Positions 47,682 through 58,910 of a stretch of DNA of 64,000 nt are shown here, in pieces. The position numbers and the translations under genes were made by a program. The first letter of the stretch is position 1; every line of letters begins with the position of its first letter. The notes under the pieces are model-generated. The model saw only the letters and a program-made list of their open reading frames with translations. It made no database searches and was not told where the DNA came from. This DNA comes from Symsagittifera roscoffensis (taxonomy: Eukaryota; Xenacoelomorpha; Acoela; Convolutidae), in contig NC_087070.1 in NCBI RefSeq assembly GCF_963678635.1, positions 53,670,617 through 53,734,616 of the forward strand, written 5' to 3'.

Positions 47682-48047
47682 TCATCTGTACAAGTTCCGA
47701 TTTAATAAAAAAAATTTTTTGCTCAATGGGCTGATAATTTTAGTTTTCCAGTTTGATTTGCTAAAAACTAAGGTTTTTGTTTTATCCGCGTTTAGTGTAA
47801 ACTTGTTTTGTTTTAGCAATTGTGCTGTTTTGTTCAAAGCAACCTGGTGCTGAGAATGCACAATTTTTGTCTGAGTACATGTCCGAATTACAGTGTCGTC
47901 TACGTATAGTACAGATTTTGTGTTTTCTTGGTTAGAGTCGACATCGTTAGTGAAAATTATGAAAAGCTGTGGCTCAAGAATAGATCCTTGAGGAACACCG
48001 AAACGAACTTCTCTTACTTTTGATTTGCATGTTTTTAGTGGCTTCAT
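47682..48047 (-). pseudogene. LINE reverse transcriptase, catalytic part
   Basis: It shows VRFGVPQGSILEPQLFIIFT (RT block) and SVLYVDDT (active site with the DD pair), then LNADKTKTLVF, the usual L.LN..KT..++F pattern. The product would be about 120 residues. The upstream DLKKAFD block lies in another frame. Confidence 0.75.
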
Positions 48048-48223
48048 ACCTGTTCCTATGATTCAGATCAGAAATTAACAACTGACCAAATGGTCCTCTT
48101 AGTCCACAGGACTCGCTTTTTTTCTACAGGAGTGAGTGATCTACTCTATCGAATGCTTTTTTCAAATCTGTGTAGGTGCATTGTGTCAGTTCTGTTTGAT
48201 AATGAAAGTTTTGTCTTATGATT

Positions 48224-48487
48224 TCAATCAGTGAAAGGATTGCGTGTCAAATGTTCCATGACATGGCGAAAACCAAACCGATTTTTCTTTACTAAGTCAG
48301 ATTTATAGAAGTATGATATCAAGCTGTTGTATATAATTTTTTCAAGGAGCTTACCTACCACTGGCAGTAGGGATATCAGTAAAAAGTTAGAAGAATCTGC
48401 CTGAGCTCCTTCTTTATAAACTGGAATCAGTTTGACCAATTTAAGGCAATCTGAAAAAATGGCATTATCAAAACAATCTCGGAACAA
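48224..48487 (-). pseudogene. LINE reverse transcriptase, N-terminal part
   Basis: It shows VKLIPVYKEGAQADSSNFLL followed by ISLLPVVGKLLEKII and NRFGFR, which is the A.V.PI.K.G....NYRPISLLP...K..E.........QFGFR motif of non-LTR RTs. It stops shortly after because of a frameshift. Confidence 0.7.
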
Positions 48488-48776
48488 TGTTGATAAAACT
48501 GGTGCAATAGTTTATTTACCATTTTTCAAAAAGTAAAAAATCAAATTATAAAAGTATGTGCTGAGATATCCTTTGATCAATTCCAAAACTTTGAAAAGTT
48601 ACCTTTGGCAAATTGGTATAAAATACATTAAATACAAGTACCGTTACAGAGTCGGTAACCTATCATTGAACGTGCTGGCCAGTTTTTCGCCAACTGTCGA
48701 AAAGAGTTCATTAAAACGCTCCAAAAATTGTTCTGATGTTTCAAATGACTTTCTTGTTTTTCCTCCTTGTTTTGAT

Positions 48777-49178
48777 TTAAATTTTTAAAAAACTTATGTT
48801 ATCTGCTTTAGCTGTTTTTCTAATTTTTCCAGCAGTAATTTTCATTTTGCTAATAATTGATTGTTTCAATACTTTACACTGTTTTTCATACTTTTTTCTG
48901 TCTTCAGAATTGCCATTACAATCATAAGTTTGTTTTAGACAGTTTTTGTCAGCGGCAGTTTTTTTTTGGTAAGTTATCCAGGATTTACGTTTTTTAATCT
49001 TGGGTTCTTTCTGATTTACTGAAACAAAATGATTAAGATTCTCTACAAGACCTCTTTGCAGCTCTTCAAAAGCATTGTCGAAGTTTTTCTCATCAAAAAT
49101 CTCCATAGTTTTTGTTATTTGATCAAAAAGAGACTCGTTTAATTGCTTATATTTTTTGGATTTTTGATGTTCAGCCAC
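48777..49178 (-). pseudogene. LINE ORF2 linker region
   Basis: A 133-codon Lys-rich helical frame with KSWITYQKKTAADK, the region between endonuclease and RT, where such elements carry a PW(I/L)T..L......R pattern. Confidence 0.55.
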
Positions 49179-49763
49179 CTTTTTTGATCGCTAGCGGTTC
49201 TGCAAACTCTTTCTGATTTTCTCCACCGTTAGTGAGTTTAACAGCGTAATGATCTAATAAAGTCGTCTTTAGAATTTCTATATATTCATCATGGCTGCTA
49301 CAAGAAGGATCTAAACAAGTTTTCGATTGGTTGATTTCTCTCGTGGGTTTCTCCTAGTTCAGCAACAAAAAACTATTTTCCGAAAAAAATTTGTCAATTC
49401 AACCGATTTTTTTGTTTTAGAGCTATATTAATAATTAAACTACCACATACCTTGTGTTTTGTTTCTGGTGTCAGCATTAGAGAATCCCGATGGATCTACA
49501 TTTGTTCTAAAGTGAACTTTTTTTGTTGATGTGGGTGGAAAACAAACTACAATTAAAACAGCACGACATTTTTGTGTATCAAAGGGAATGTTTTAAATCG
49601 GAACGTTATTATCCGTTACTTTGCCTATAACACTGTACTTTTGGTCTTCCCTTTTAAAACACCAATCTCATCTCCCTTTTTTCTGCTGCTTTTTCAGTTA
49701 TTCATATTGCCACTGGATTTGCCCATTTTCCTAAAAACTGAACCAAAACTTGCAGCTCATCAT

Positions 49764-49963
49764 NNNNNNNNNNNNNNNNNNNNNNNNNNNNNNNNNNNNN
49801 NNNNNNNNNNNNNNNNNNNNNNNNNNNNNNNNNNNNNNNNNNNNNNNNNNNNNNNNNNNNNNNNNNNNNNNNNNNNNNNNNNNNNNNNNNNNNNNNNNNN
49901 NNNNNNNNNNNNNNNNNNNNNNNNNNNNNNNNNNNNNNNNNNNNNNNNNNNNNNNNNNNNNNN
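49764..49963. other. Assembly gap (200 N)
   Basis: Exactly 200 unknown bases, typical of a scaffold gap of arbitrary size. The flanking sequences are not continuous, and the right flank begins inside a block that is duplicated at 52680. Confidence 0.95.
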
Positions 49964-49969
49964 ATTGAA

Positions 49970-50935
49970 ACAGGACAAAAAGACTAACAGTCGAGTTTGT
50001 TTTACTCTCCTCTATTTTACATTAATTCTTCTTCCTCAAAAAGGTCTGCCTTGCCATTTGACTTCTGATTAAACAACGATTATAAGGATGGCTATCTCGC
50101 CAGATCACTTGGAACTTACATCTTCCCGGGCCAAGCAAAGTTAAACATCGACTGCAACCAAACCACTGATTTCCAAGTCGAGCAAACTATCGCAATCAAC
50201 ACCTACGCCAACCAACAAGACACAATTGTTTTAAAATAACAATTAAACCGACTGTAACAAATTGTTATCATGGATTTAGTCCAATCCGACGTCAATTCGG
50301 AAGAACTCGAGGGAAACCAATTTAATTAAAAATCAGCAAAATTGTTCAACTTGTTGTTTAACCATTTATTAAAAAAAAATACAGAAAACAGCAGCGTACA
50401 TTTCGTCGATGTCGTTTTTTGATGACTACATCATCCAGAACGAACTAACCATCAACCTATTCGTTGGGTTCTTGAAGGGTGACATGCCGGTGACATAATG
50501 CTCATACACTCCATTGGCGATTAGTATGACAAGGTTCCTGAAGATCTGGAAGACCCGAACGTCGCCTATCGCGGCGAGTTCAACATTAGAAGCTACTAGG
50601 ACACTGAATACAGTGAAACAAGTTTTCTCGTTTGAATTTGACGACAAGTCATCAAGGTTTTCCGCGCCTATTCGATTCCCTTCATATTTATGCGTCCGCA
50701 TCAACTGTAACATCAAATTGACCATCTTCTCCGAGTACTAATCCTTAAATGAGTGCGGAAAAATTCAAGTGCCACTCGATTTTCCTGATCGCTCCACGCC
50801 GCGACGAACCTTGTTTCCAACAACTGGCCCAAACAAACGCCGAATTCAAAATCTTAACCCTCACAACACTTACGAATACATAGATGGTGAGTTCGAGCTT
50901 CACGACAGCTAGGTAGCTGTATTACAGCTTTTCGC
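49970..50935 (+). pseudogene. Fragments of an unknown gene, copy A
   Basis: Islands of C-ending codons stand out from the AT-rich background. At 50070-50220 the frame reads NDYKDGYLARSLGTYIFPGQ and is 85-90 percent like copy B at 52768. At 50525-50600 it has PEDLEDPNVAYRGEFNIRSY before a TAG. At 50742-50912 an open tail runs from NECGKIQVPLDF to YEYIDGEFELHDS. Frames change between islands. Either introns I cannot place separate them or the copy is decayed. No family is recognised. The stretch 49975-50330 is duplicated at 52680-53060. Confidence 0.4.
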
Positions 50936-51039
50936 CCACAAGTTCACTTATTCAATTATTCAACCAATCAATTTTCAAAAAATACCAAAAAAAATTGGCC
51001 TCCTCTACATAAAGCGCATAATTCCTTCCTTCATATAAC

Positions 51040-52390
51040 CAGTTTTTGATGCTTCTCTCATTCTCTTCAACTTCACAAACAGCTAATAATTATATCAAAA
51101 AACAAAAGAAAATTGAAATTCAGTCTTTTGCTTGCACAAAAATGCTGCTCCAAATCAGGCTGAGAAGTTTTGGCAGGGTTAAACGCCTATGGCTAGATTC
51201 TGCAAGCCACCTTATCCCACCGTCGATTAAACTTCAGTTACTACCCCTCGCCTAGCAAAATGAGCAGCACAATAAAAAAATGGTGACCCAGAAAACCACT
51301 TTCATTGCTTTTCGATGTAAAATTGGCTCGTTAGACACTCTCTGATACAGGAATCATTTGAAACAATCAGAGACACTGTACGTCTGTATATCTCTATCTT
51401 TAACGTTTTGTCGTACACTTTCAAACGTTTTTTCAATAACGTTCTTTAAAGCTAAAAAAAGTCAGAAAGGTGAAAAAAATATTGTTTAACTTAGAAAAAA
51501 AGCATTAAGGAAAAAACGTCAAAAAGAGGAAGACAAAACGTGTTTACGATTGTTTCAAATACTTTTCTGCACTAGAGAGTGCCTAAATGGCAGGTGGCCA
51601 GTTTTACATCGAAATGTAACAAAAATGGATTTCTGGAGCCCCAATTTTTTTCTGTGCGGTTTATTTTGCAAGGCGAGGGGTATTAACTGAGGTTTAATCA
51701 AAGGTGGGATAAGGTAGCTTGCAGACTCTAGCCAAAGGAGTTAAGTACCGTGAAATTTCTAAGCATGATTTGAAGCAACTTTTTGCCCGGACAAAAGAGT
51801 GACTTTTTTTGAAATAACTAATTGCTGTTTGCTACAGGAGACTTGCGCAGAGCCAACGCCCCCACGTGATCCACAGCATCGGGGATACTGGTTGAGTTCT
51901 GTCCTTCCATGTGATTAAAACACTAGTCAAGTAGCTGCGTGTGTTGCCGATATAGTCATGCATTTGTAAGAGAACACGCACAAGTAACTTCGCAAACAGC
52001 TATTAATTATTTCAAAAAAAAGTCAGTCTTTTGTCCGGGCAAAAAGTTGCTTCAAATTATTCTTAGAAGTTTCACCGTACTTAACCTTGCAAGCCTTCTT
52101 ATCTCATCTTTGATTAAACCTCAATTATTACCCCTCGCCTAGCAAAATGAACCGCACAGAAAAAAGTGGGGCTCCAGAAATCCATTTTTGTAACATTTCG
52201 ATGTAAAACTGGCTCTTTAGGCACTCTTTAATTCAGAAAAGTATTTGAAACAAACATAAACATTTTTTGTTTTCCTCTTTATGACATTTTTTCCTCAATG
52301 TTTTTTTCCCAACTTTAACAATATTTTTTTTAACTTTAAAGAGCGTTAATCAAAAAACGTTTGAAAGAGTAAGACAAAACTTAATGAAAT
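51040..52390. repeat. Fold-back with arms of about 400 bp plus a third copy
   Basis: Arms 51420-51850 (minus sense) and 51990-52385 (plus sense) are complementary: for example, a CAAGGCGAGGGGTATTAACT stretch at 51669 faces ATTACCCCTCGCCTAGCAAA at 52127. Also CCATTTTTGTAACATTTCGA at 52181 matches the inverse at 51606. A third copy in plus sense lies at 51040-51420. The central spacer (51850-51985) is single copy. Confidence 0.7.
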
Positions 52391-52599
52391 TGGTTTTCTG
52401 GGGCACAAATAACATCACTGTTAAGCGCAGACTTTGACAAAACAGAAAACTTATAAGCACAAAAATTAGTGGTTGCTATTGAAACAAGACGAAAAGTGCG
52501 GACTAAAAAAAAGATTTAGATAAACCAAATCAACAGTTGGTTTAAAATCATCGTACTTTTTTGTTAACTTTCTCAATGAACTAACTCCCAACCCGCTTT

Positions 52600-54000
52600 T
52601 CCTGCTTACGAACCTATAAGAAACTTCAATCTCTATTCCAACAGTATTCTTCTGAAAGGACACTTCACCCTTGTTAACGGATAAGACTAACAGTTGAGTT
52701 TTTTTTTCTTCTATTTAAAATTACTTTTTCTTCCTCAAAAAGTTCTGCCTTGTCATTTGACTTCTGATTGAACAACGATTATAAGGATGGCTACCTCGCC
52801 AGACCACTTGGAACTTACATCTTCACGGGCCAAGCAAAGTTAAACATCTACTTCAACCAAACCACTGGTTTCCAAGTCGTGCAAACTATCGCAACTCGAC
52901 CTACTCCTGGGATACCCGGCCTGCTCCAGGACAATCAACGCCTACACCAACCAATAAAACACAATTGTTTCAAATTTACCCTCACAATTAAACCGACTGT
53001 AACAAATTGTTATCATGGATTTAGTCCATACCGACAATTCGTCTCGGAACTTCTCCATTTCACTTGGAGATCCACATGTGCAGCGGGGTTTTCTGTAACA
53101 AGCAAAAACTTCAAACTACAAACTAACAACAGCCCATCGGAACCGTCAACGGAAAAGCTCAAATATTTCGAAACAGAATTTTTTATCTTCAGTTTTATCA
53201 CCAAGCCGACACATATTTGAATTTAGTCCATATAATTTTTTTAAATTTGGCATACTAATTATAACAAATGCCCAGAGCGTTGGATTTTTAATTGGCAGTT
53301 AATCAAAACTTCTGTTTTTTTCTTCAATTAAAATACTGCAAAATATCCACGTATTTTAGACCAACCTGAGATTAACAGATATTCGATGAAGCCAACTGGA
53401 GAATACTAATGGAATTTCTGTTGCAAGGTCAAATCGAACAAGCAAAGCTTATTGCCTTTTCCCCTGTTGCAGTTTTCTAAGTTTCATCTCCTTCCCTTAA
53501 GCGATTAATGACAGTTACTACTTCATTCTCTTTAACTCTTAATTGAACTCTAAGCAGGAGACCAATTTTCTCATGCCTAGCAGCTTCAGCGGCATTCATC
53601 GATCTTAAAAACGCTGACTACTTTTCAGCTTCACTCCTACACTAGCCTGCTAACAGCGATGCTAAACTCCTTTGCTCCAATTTCTTAGGTATATCGTCTG
53701 CAAGTCTACCTTCGCTACCAACTCTACTCGCAACCAACTCTACTCTGACCCGAACATGGAGTTGCCAGCACACCTCACCATCATGATGAACAACTCGCCA
53801 ACGTTTCTTGTTCAGTTGTACTATCCGCCACAAGGCTATTTGCTGACCTGGGCTTTTTGTCATATAGTTACCTCACTGAACATCAAAACATCCAAAATTT
53901 CATCTTCCGCGCACAAGTCTACTAGCACCCTGCTTTGACGAGTACTTTATGTAGGCCATGGGAGCCGTAAGGATCTCCAGCGCCAGACCAACCACGACGA
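52600..54000 (+). CDS. Unknown multi-exon gene, copy B (partial or decayed)
   Basis: C-ending codons mark coding islands. At 52615-52675 the frame has NLYSNSILLKGHFTLVNG. At 52787-52912 it has DGYLARPLGTYIFTGQAKLN and NQTTGFQV. At 53379-53428 it has IFDEANWRILMEFLLQ, with AG before and GGTCAA after. At 53689-53870 it has CKSTFATNSTRNQLYSDPN then MELPAHLTIMMN and LVQLYYPPQGYL, after the acceptor TTTCTTAG. Exon joins are not certain and one donor would be non-GT. It may be a secreted or structural protein, but I see no known domain. Copy A (49970-50935) is a partial duplicate. Confidence 0.35.
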
Positions 54001-54025
54001 TGGCCCAACCTTGAACAATGGACAT
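53900..54025 (-). other. Small hydrophobic frame on the minus strand
   Basis: A 41-codon frame with MSIVQGWAIVVVGLALEILT, which would be one membrane helix. It overlaps the plus-strand island of copy B, so at most one is real. No splice context was found. Confidence 0.2.
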
Positions 54026-54229
54026 GAGAGTGGGGGTACAGCAGTCAAATTTAAAAAACACGAAAAAATAGATAAGATAAAACTAATTCAAAATTATTCC
54101 TTAAAAGCATGTATATACATTTTTATAAAGCATGCCACAACTGAAGCCTTAAATTTTGATAATTAGTCCCACAAAAGTGTAAGCTAAAAGTAACAGGCCA
54201 GCTGAAGTATTCATCACCTTCAACTAAAA

Positions 54230-54320
54230 GGTAGATCAAGTCATACCTCATGGCCGAGAGGCTAAGACTTTTGTCCCGTACAAATAACACCAGGATTCGA
54301 ACCACGCAAAAACGTTTTTT
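54230..54320 (+). repeat. tRNA-like (Ser/Leu-type) SINE head or tRNA relic
   Basis: A-box-like ATGGCCGAGAGGCTAAGAC and B-box-like GGATTCGAACC are spaced about 35 bp apart and followed by a T run. The T stem does not pair, so it is not an intact tRNA. Confidence 0.45.
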
Positions 54321-54414
54321 TTTTGTTCATACACCAGATAGACTCTGAAGAAAATGTTTAGGAAAACCAAAAAGCCTCACAAAAGGAAATTTTGCGAAAA
54401 CACTCAATACTTGC

Positions 54415-54500
54415 ACCCATAGCCTAGCGGACAGGGTACGCGACAGAACGACAATACCTCGGTTCTAATCCGAAGGCTGACGGTTGTAGTTTTTTCAAAA
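54415..54500 (+). repeat. tRNA-like relic or SINE head
   Basis: ATAGCCTAGCGGACAGGGTA acts as an A-box, and CTCGGTTCTAATCCGAAGG as a T arm with four pairs (TCGG/CCGA), followed by TTTTTT. The acceptor stem is not convincing. Confidence 0.45.
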
Positions 54501-54669
54501 GGAACGAGTATCCCTACCTGGGGATCTGTTTTATAAAAATTTCGCCAGAACTATTTTATTAATAAAAACCCTTGAAAAATCCCTGATTGGTTGAAAAAAA
54601 TCACCGCCAGTTTACGGACTAACGGATAGAATTATATATTATATATTATATATACATAAATAACAATAA

Positions 54670-55788
54670 AAGTTTTTTTGATGTCTTACACTAGTGCTGC
54701 AGGTAATTGAATTCTATGAAACTTTGCTGAAATCTTAACTTTTTTTTCAATATGCTGGTGTTATGCTATAACCATGATGTTATTGCCAATACCTTATCTT
54801 GTTTTATGAATAAAATTATATTCATTTTTTTGTTCTCTCGGTTCATCCAAATTACTCTGTTTTCTGCAATCTGAATTACAATTCTAGAAGCCATAAAGGA
54901 TCTATATATATCCTATGGACACATATATAGATCCTTTATGGCTTCTAGAATTGTAATTCAGATTGCAGAAAACAGAGCATAATGGATGAACCAAGAGAAC
55001 AAGAGGATGAAAAAAAATTAACCATAATAACAAGATAGAGTATGTGCAATAAGACCATGGTAATAGCAAAACCCCAGCGACAAAAACAAAGCAAAAAACT
55101 CCACTCAGATTAACCTTTTTGAAGCAAGAACCTCCAACAAAAACCGCGCACAGCTTTTTCTTTCAACTTAGGAAATATTTATTGTAGTGGTCCAAATGCT
55201 TTCCTACTGGTTGAGAGAATTAGAAAAAATTGCAACGAAAACCTATTTTTCCTTTGGAAACAAATGAAGCCGATTACAAAAACAGCTTAAGATTTTCTCT
55301 GATGAACTGACAGAGCCAATTATCGCAGTTAGTCTGAGAATTTCTTAACAGACTTTTTTAATCCGAATCAAAAATGCAAGGACATTTGAAACGACAAAAC
55401 ACTCGCTCACTATAAGTTGAACTTGAAATGATGTAGCTGAAAATGCGTGAAAACAAACACCCTCCACATGAATTTCTTCTTCATTTTTGAGTGTCCAGAA
55501 AATGTAACTTCAAACAATCAAAAGCTCAAAGAAGTTCCAGTGTTTGATTTAAAATGGCAACCGTGTTTGGCAAACCGTATGGCAACCGTGTTTAGCAAAC
55601 GTTCATTAAAATTTTTCAATCTATCATTAGTTTCCAATAAATTATATTTAGAAAAAGAAAACAGTTGTCTACACAGAGGCGAAGCAGAATACACAGAAAC
55701 CGCAACTTGAACAAAAAAAATTACAAGTTCAGCAAAGTTTCATAGAATTCAATTACCTGCAGCAGTAGAGGAAGATATCAAAAAACTC
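54670..55788. repeat. Long inverted-repeat element with an inner palindrome
   Basis: Outer ends 54670-54735 and 55726-55788 are complementary (both hold AATTCTATGAAACTTTGCTG or its inverse, and CCTGCAGCA). The inner palindrome about 54770-55075 centres on 54916 and includes CTGCAATCTGAATTACAATT and TCTAGAAGCCATAAAGGATC on both sides with few mismatches. There is no coding. Confidence 0.75.
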
Positions 55789-56010
55789 TTAATTATAATT
55801 TTAAAATTGGAAAACTCCTGCTATAGCAACGAAGCCGACAAAAACAAGGAACTTAGAAACTTTTTATTGTAGCGGTTCAAATGCTTTCCTACTGGTTGAG
55901 AGAATCAGAAAACATTGCAGAAAAAACTTTTTTTTTTCAAAACAAATAAAGCCGATTACAAATACAGCCTAAATTTTTCTCTGATGAACTACCAGAGACA
56001 ATAAAAAGAG
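55074..56010. repeat. Direct repeat of about 250 bp
   Basis: 55140-55320 and 55850-56005 share CAAATGCTTTCCTACTGGTT, GAGAATYAGAAAA, AAGCCGATTACAAAWACAGC and TTTTCTCTGATGAACT. One copy lies inside and one outside the inverted-repeat element, so the duplication and the element overlap in history. Confidence 0.7.
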
Positions 56011-56239
56011 GTTTTTTCATTACTACTGGTTTAGATTTATTTGAGTTTTTTTCTGATGCTGAAACCAATGAAATAATTTTTTTCTAAATATTTTTTGATA
56101 TTTACGTTTTTTCACTAAATCAATTGTCAAAAGATCAGGGAATTGTGTTTGCGCAACACCAAAAAAAACTATTAGCTACAACTTGAGTTTAATTTTAAAT
56201 AAAACTGATGTTTCAATTCGGTTCTAAATTCTACTTCAA

Positions 56240-56455
56240 TTCATACTAACTTTGAAGGGGGAGCGCGCGCCAAAAAAACGCAAAGATTTGGAATTTTTGG
56301 TCAAACGTTTCCAAATGATGCTTAAAAACGCCTTTTTTCAAAGTTTTGTCAAAACAGGGTCCTTTTAGTGCTTTGGGAGACCTCACAAAATTAATTTGGT
56401 CGACCTAAAAAAAATCCGTCCGCCCCCTCGAGAAAATCCTAGATCCGCCCCTAGC
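56240..56455. mobile_element. CAGGGGCGGAT-family right half
   Basis: It contains GGGGGAGCGCGCGCCAAAAA and GGTCGACCTAAAAAAAATCC and ends CGAGAAAATCCTAGATCCGC then CCCTAG. The left end is missing. Confidence 0.55.
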
Positions 56456-56941
56456 TGTCGTTGAACTTATTGTTTTACCACGTTTTTAATCGAATTTTCA
56501 TCAATTGGAGTATCACTTTTGCATAAGACGAGAGAATTAATGATTTGAAAAACTTTGATAAGCAAGAAAAAAAAACCCTGTCTGCATTCTGCACTAAAAA
56601 TATGCTGCTTTTTGATACACCATTCATTATACAACATAATTTTGGTCTTGAATATTGGTTCTAAACTGCTATGACCATATTTCAACAGGCTCATAAAACC
56701 ATGATTTGAATTGCGGTTACCAGCCAGATTTGAAACACTAGTGCAATGTTAGAAACCAAATTGAAATATATTTCCTAGAACAATCAAACAAAAGAAATTG
56801 TTAGAAAATTGCAACAGTAGATTTTTAGTGGGGAAATAACAACTCATTTTGCATTCCAAAATTTGTTTAACTCCTTGCGCTCCGCGTCTCGATTTTTTAA
56901 CAAAATTACACGAACGAAATACAGCTGCTGGTTGCCTGCTA

Positions 56942-57625
56942 CAGTGCTGATTCGAATTATCCGGACAAACAATTCAAAATTTGAAATTTCAAAGACATTT
57001 CTCAAATTGGGTTAAAATTAGACAAAAAGGAAGAAAATAAAAACTGCTCAGAATTTCACAAGATTTAATATAGTGCCATTTATTTTTCAAAATTCGCAGC
57101 TAAATTTTTTATTCCAAAATAGTTCTTTTTTTTTAGTTAATCAACAATTATGCTAAGACTACTTATTGATAAGAGTTTATTGATAAGAAACTTCTTACCT
57201 TGTTTGCCAAATCTTTAAAAGGATACAATCTCCAAAAATCTTTATAAGAAATTATACTTTTGGTTGATAGCCGGAAAAAGTCATTTTTACTAAATAAAAT
57301 ACAAAATCTTTGCTTATAAACAAATTTCAAACAATTTGAGAATTTTTGGAATTTTTATCTTTCAAAATTATTGTTGGACTGAGTAAGAGGTTTCTTTTAA
57401 AATAAGTTTTTCATCAATTAACTTGGTAGTTTCAACGTAATTCTTGATTAACTAAAAAAATGACTAACTTTTAGGGCAAAATTTTGGCTGTGAATTAAAA
57501 AAAATTGCACCATACTAATTCTGCTGAAATTTTCAGCAATTTTGTTCTCTTAACCCAATTAAAGGAAAAAACTTTTAAAAGTGCAAATTCCGTTCATTGC
57601 GTCCGGTTAATTTAAGTCAGCACTG
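56942..57625. mobile_element. Tc1/mariner-like palindromic MITE, diverged copy 3
   Basis: It starts CAGTGCTGATTCGAATTATC, ends TTTAAGTCAGCACTG, and has TA on both sides. The arms are far more diverged than in the 29225 and 42004 copies, so it is an older insertion. Confidence 0.65.
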
Positions 57626-58910
57626 TACTTAACAACTATTAGATTGATAGAGCTATACATTAAAGTGATTAATTATGTTGAAAAGGATTTTGGAATCACA
57701 TTTTTTTTCGAACCGATTTCACGGAAAAAAAACATTTCTTGACAAAAATTTGTTTTAAGCAGAAACTGAACCGCTGTAAACCTATAAAGGAAGTCATTCA
57801 GACAATGTTTATTGCAAAAAACTAAGGCAGAAATTAACTGTTATGAGTTCGTTGTTGCATAATTTTCTTGCTTCTATAATTTTTAATGACAGACTAGAAA
57901 CTATTGAAAAAAGTTTTGCGTTTTTTTTAAATCATACATTTTAAATTTTTAATAAGAGCTCCCGGTTGCTGCCCATGTGCCAGAAATTGCAAAACACTGT
58001 CATCAATTAAACAAAATAAAGTTTTAAGAGCTCGTGAGAGGTTTTCAAGTTAGCTTAAGAAAGGTTAGTCTAATTTCAACAAAAATTAAATAGTTAGCTG
58101 TTTTTAGTGTATGAAAATACTGCTGGTTAATGCGCATGGAGTGTCGAATGGTTTGAGAAGGTTTCAAACACCGTTAGCATTATTTGGAACAAACTAGAGC
58201 TTAAAACAAAAGGATTTAAAATTGATTTAAGAAAAATTGTTGTCTTTTTTCAAATATTAGCCACTTTTTATCTGTTACAAATGCTACTGGTTGCTGGACA
58301 TGTAGCGCTCAGTTTTTCGAAAACGGTTTTCAATTTGTATGAAAATAGAAGAAAAAATTTATCAGAGCAGGACAGGAATGTTAAAAAATTAATTTAAAAC
58401 GATTATTACGTCCAGCTTCAAAAATTAGGTTTCAGCACAAATGCTGCTTAATATTCCTCATTTAGCACAAACCGTTTCAAACACAGTCAAATTCGTTTAG
58501 CAAACTTTAGAAATATATGCAACTAATTGTTTGTCCGAGCATGCGCCCGGATTGCTTGAATTTAGACAGCCTTGAATAATTGCCCAAAACTTTGCCCATT
58601 ACCTTCATTTAAAATAATAACTATTCAAAAGCTGTTAATCTGTTTTATCTAACGTAAACAAACACCTGCTGTTTTTTGCGACCAATTAAAAAATGTGGAG
58701 AAACTTTGTATTCGAGTGTCTTTCAGTTTTAGTGTTTTGAGTGATAATTCTTGTTGAAACCCATTCAGTCGTGATTCGAATGTCCTTAAAAACTTTCAAA
58801 ATCGGGTTTGAAATTGTTGACTTTTTGTCCAACTTCTAGCGAGTAAAGCAAACCAGCATGCTTCTCGTGCTTAATTTAGGCCGTTCACAATAGCTGCTTT
58901 ATGCTCAAGT
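57626..58910. other. Non-coding stretch, nothing recognised
   Basis: Phrases such as CTGGTTGC recur near 56927, 57963 and 58286, and CATGTGC/CATGTAG phrases recur nearby, hinting at faded repeats. No frame or structure is convincing. Confidence 0.35.

Larger units (their letters stand above)
47480..49335 (-). mobile_element. Non-LTR retrotransposon (LINE) remnant, EN-RT type
   Basis: On the minus strand the order is end of endonuclease (LDHYAV, about 49235), linker (49178-48777), RT fingers (48487-48224), DLKKAFDRVDH (about 48150), GVPQGSI (about 47990), YVDDT (about 47905) and a C-terminal tail to about 47490. This is the order of Jockey/CR1-type elements. No complete endonuclease or upstream ORF1 is visible. 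Confidence 0.75.

Noticed and set aside
53642-53863. 73-codon minus-strand frame rich in Arg and Val
   Set aside because: The plus strand over the same bases shows the C-ending codon pattern and an acceptor, so the minus frame is probably its shadow.
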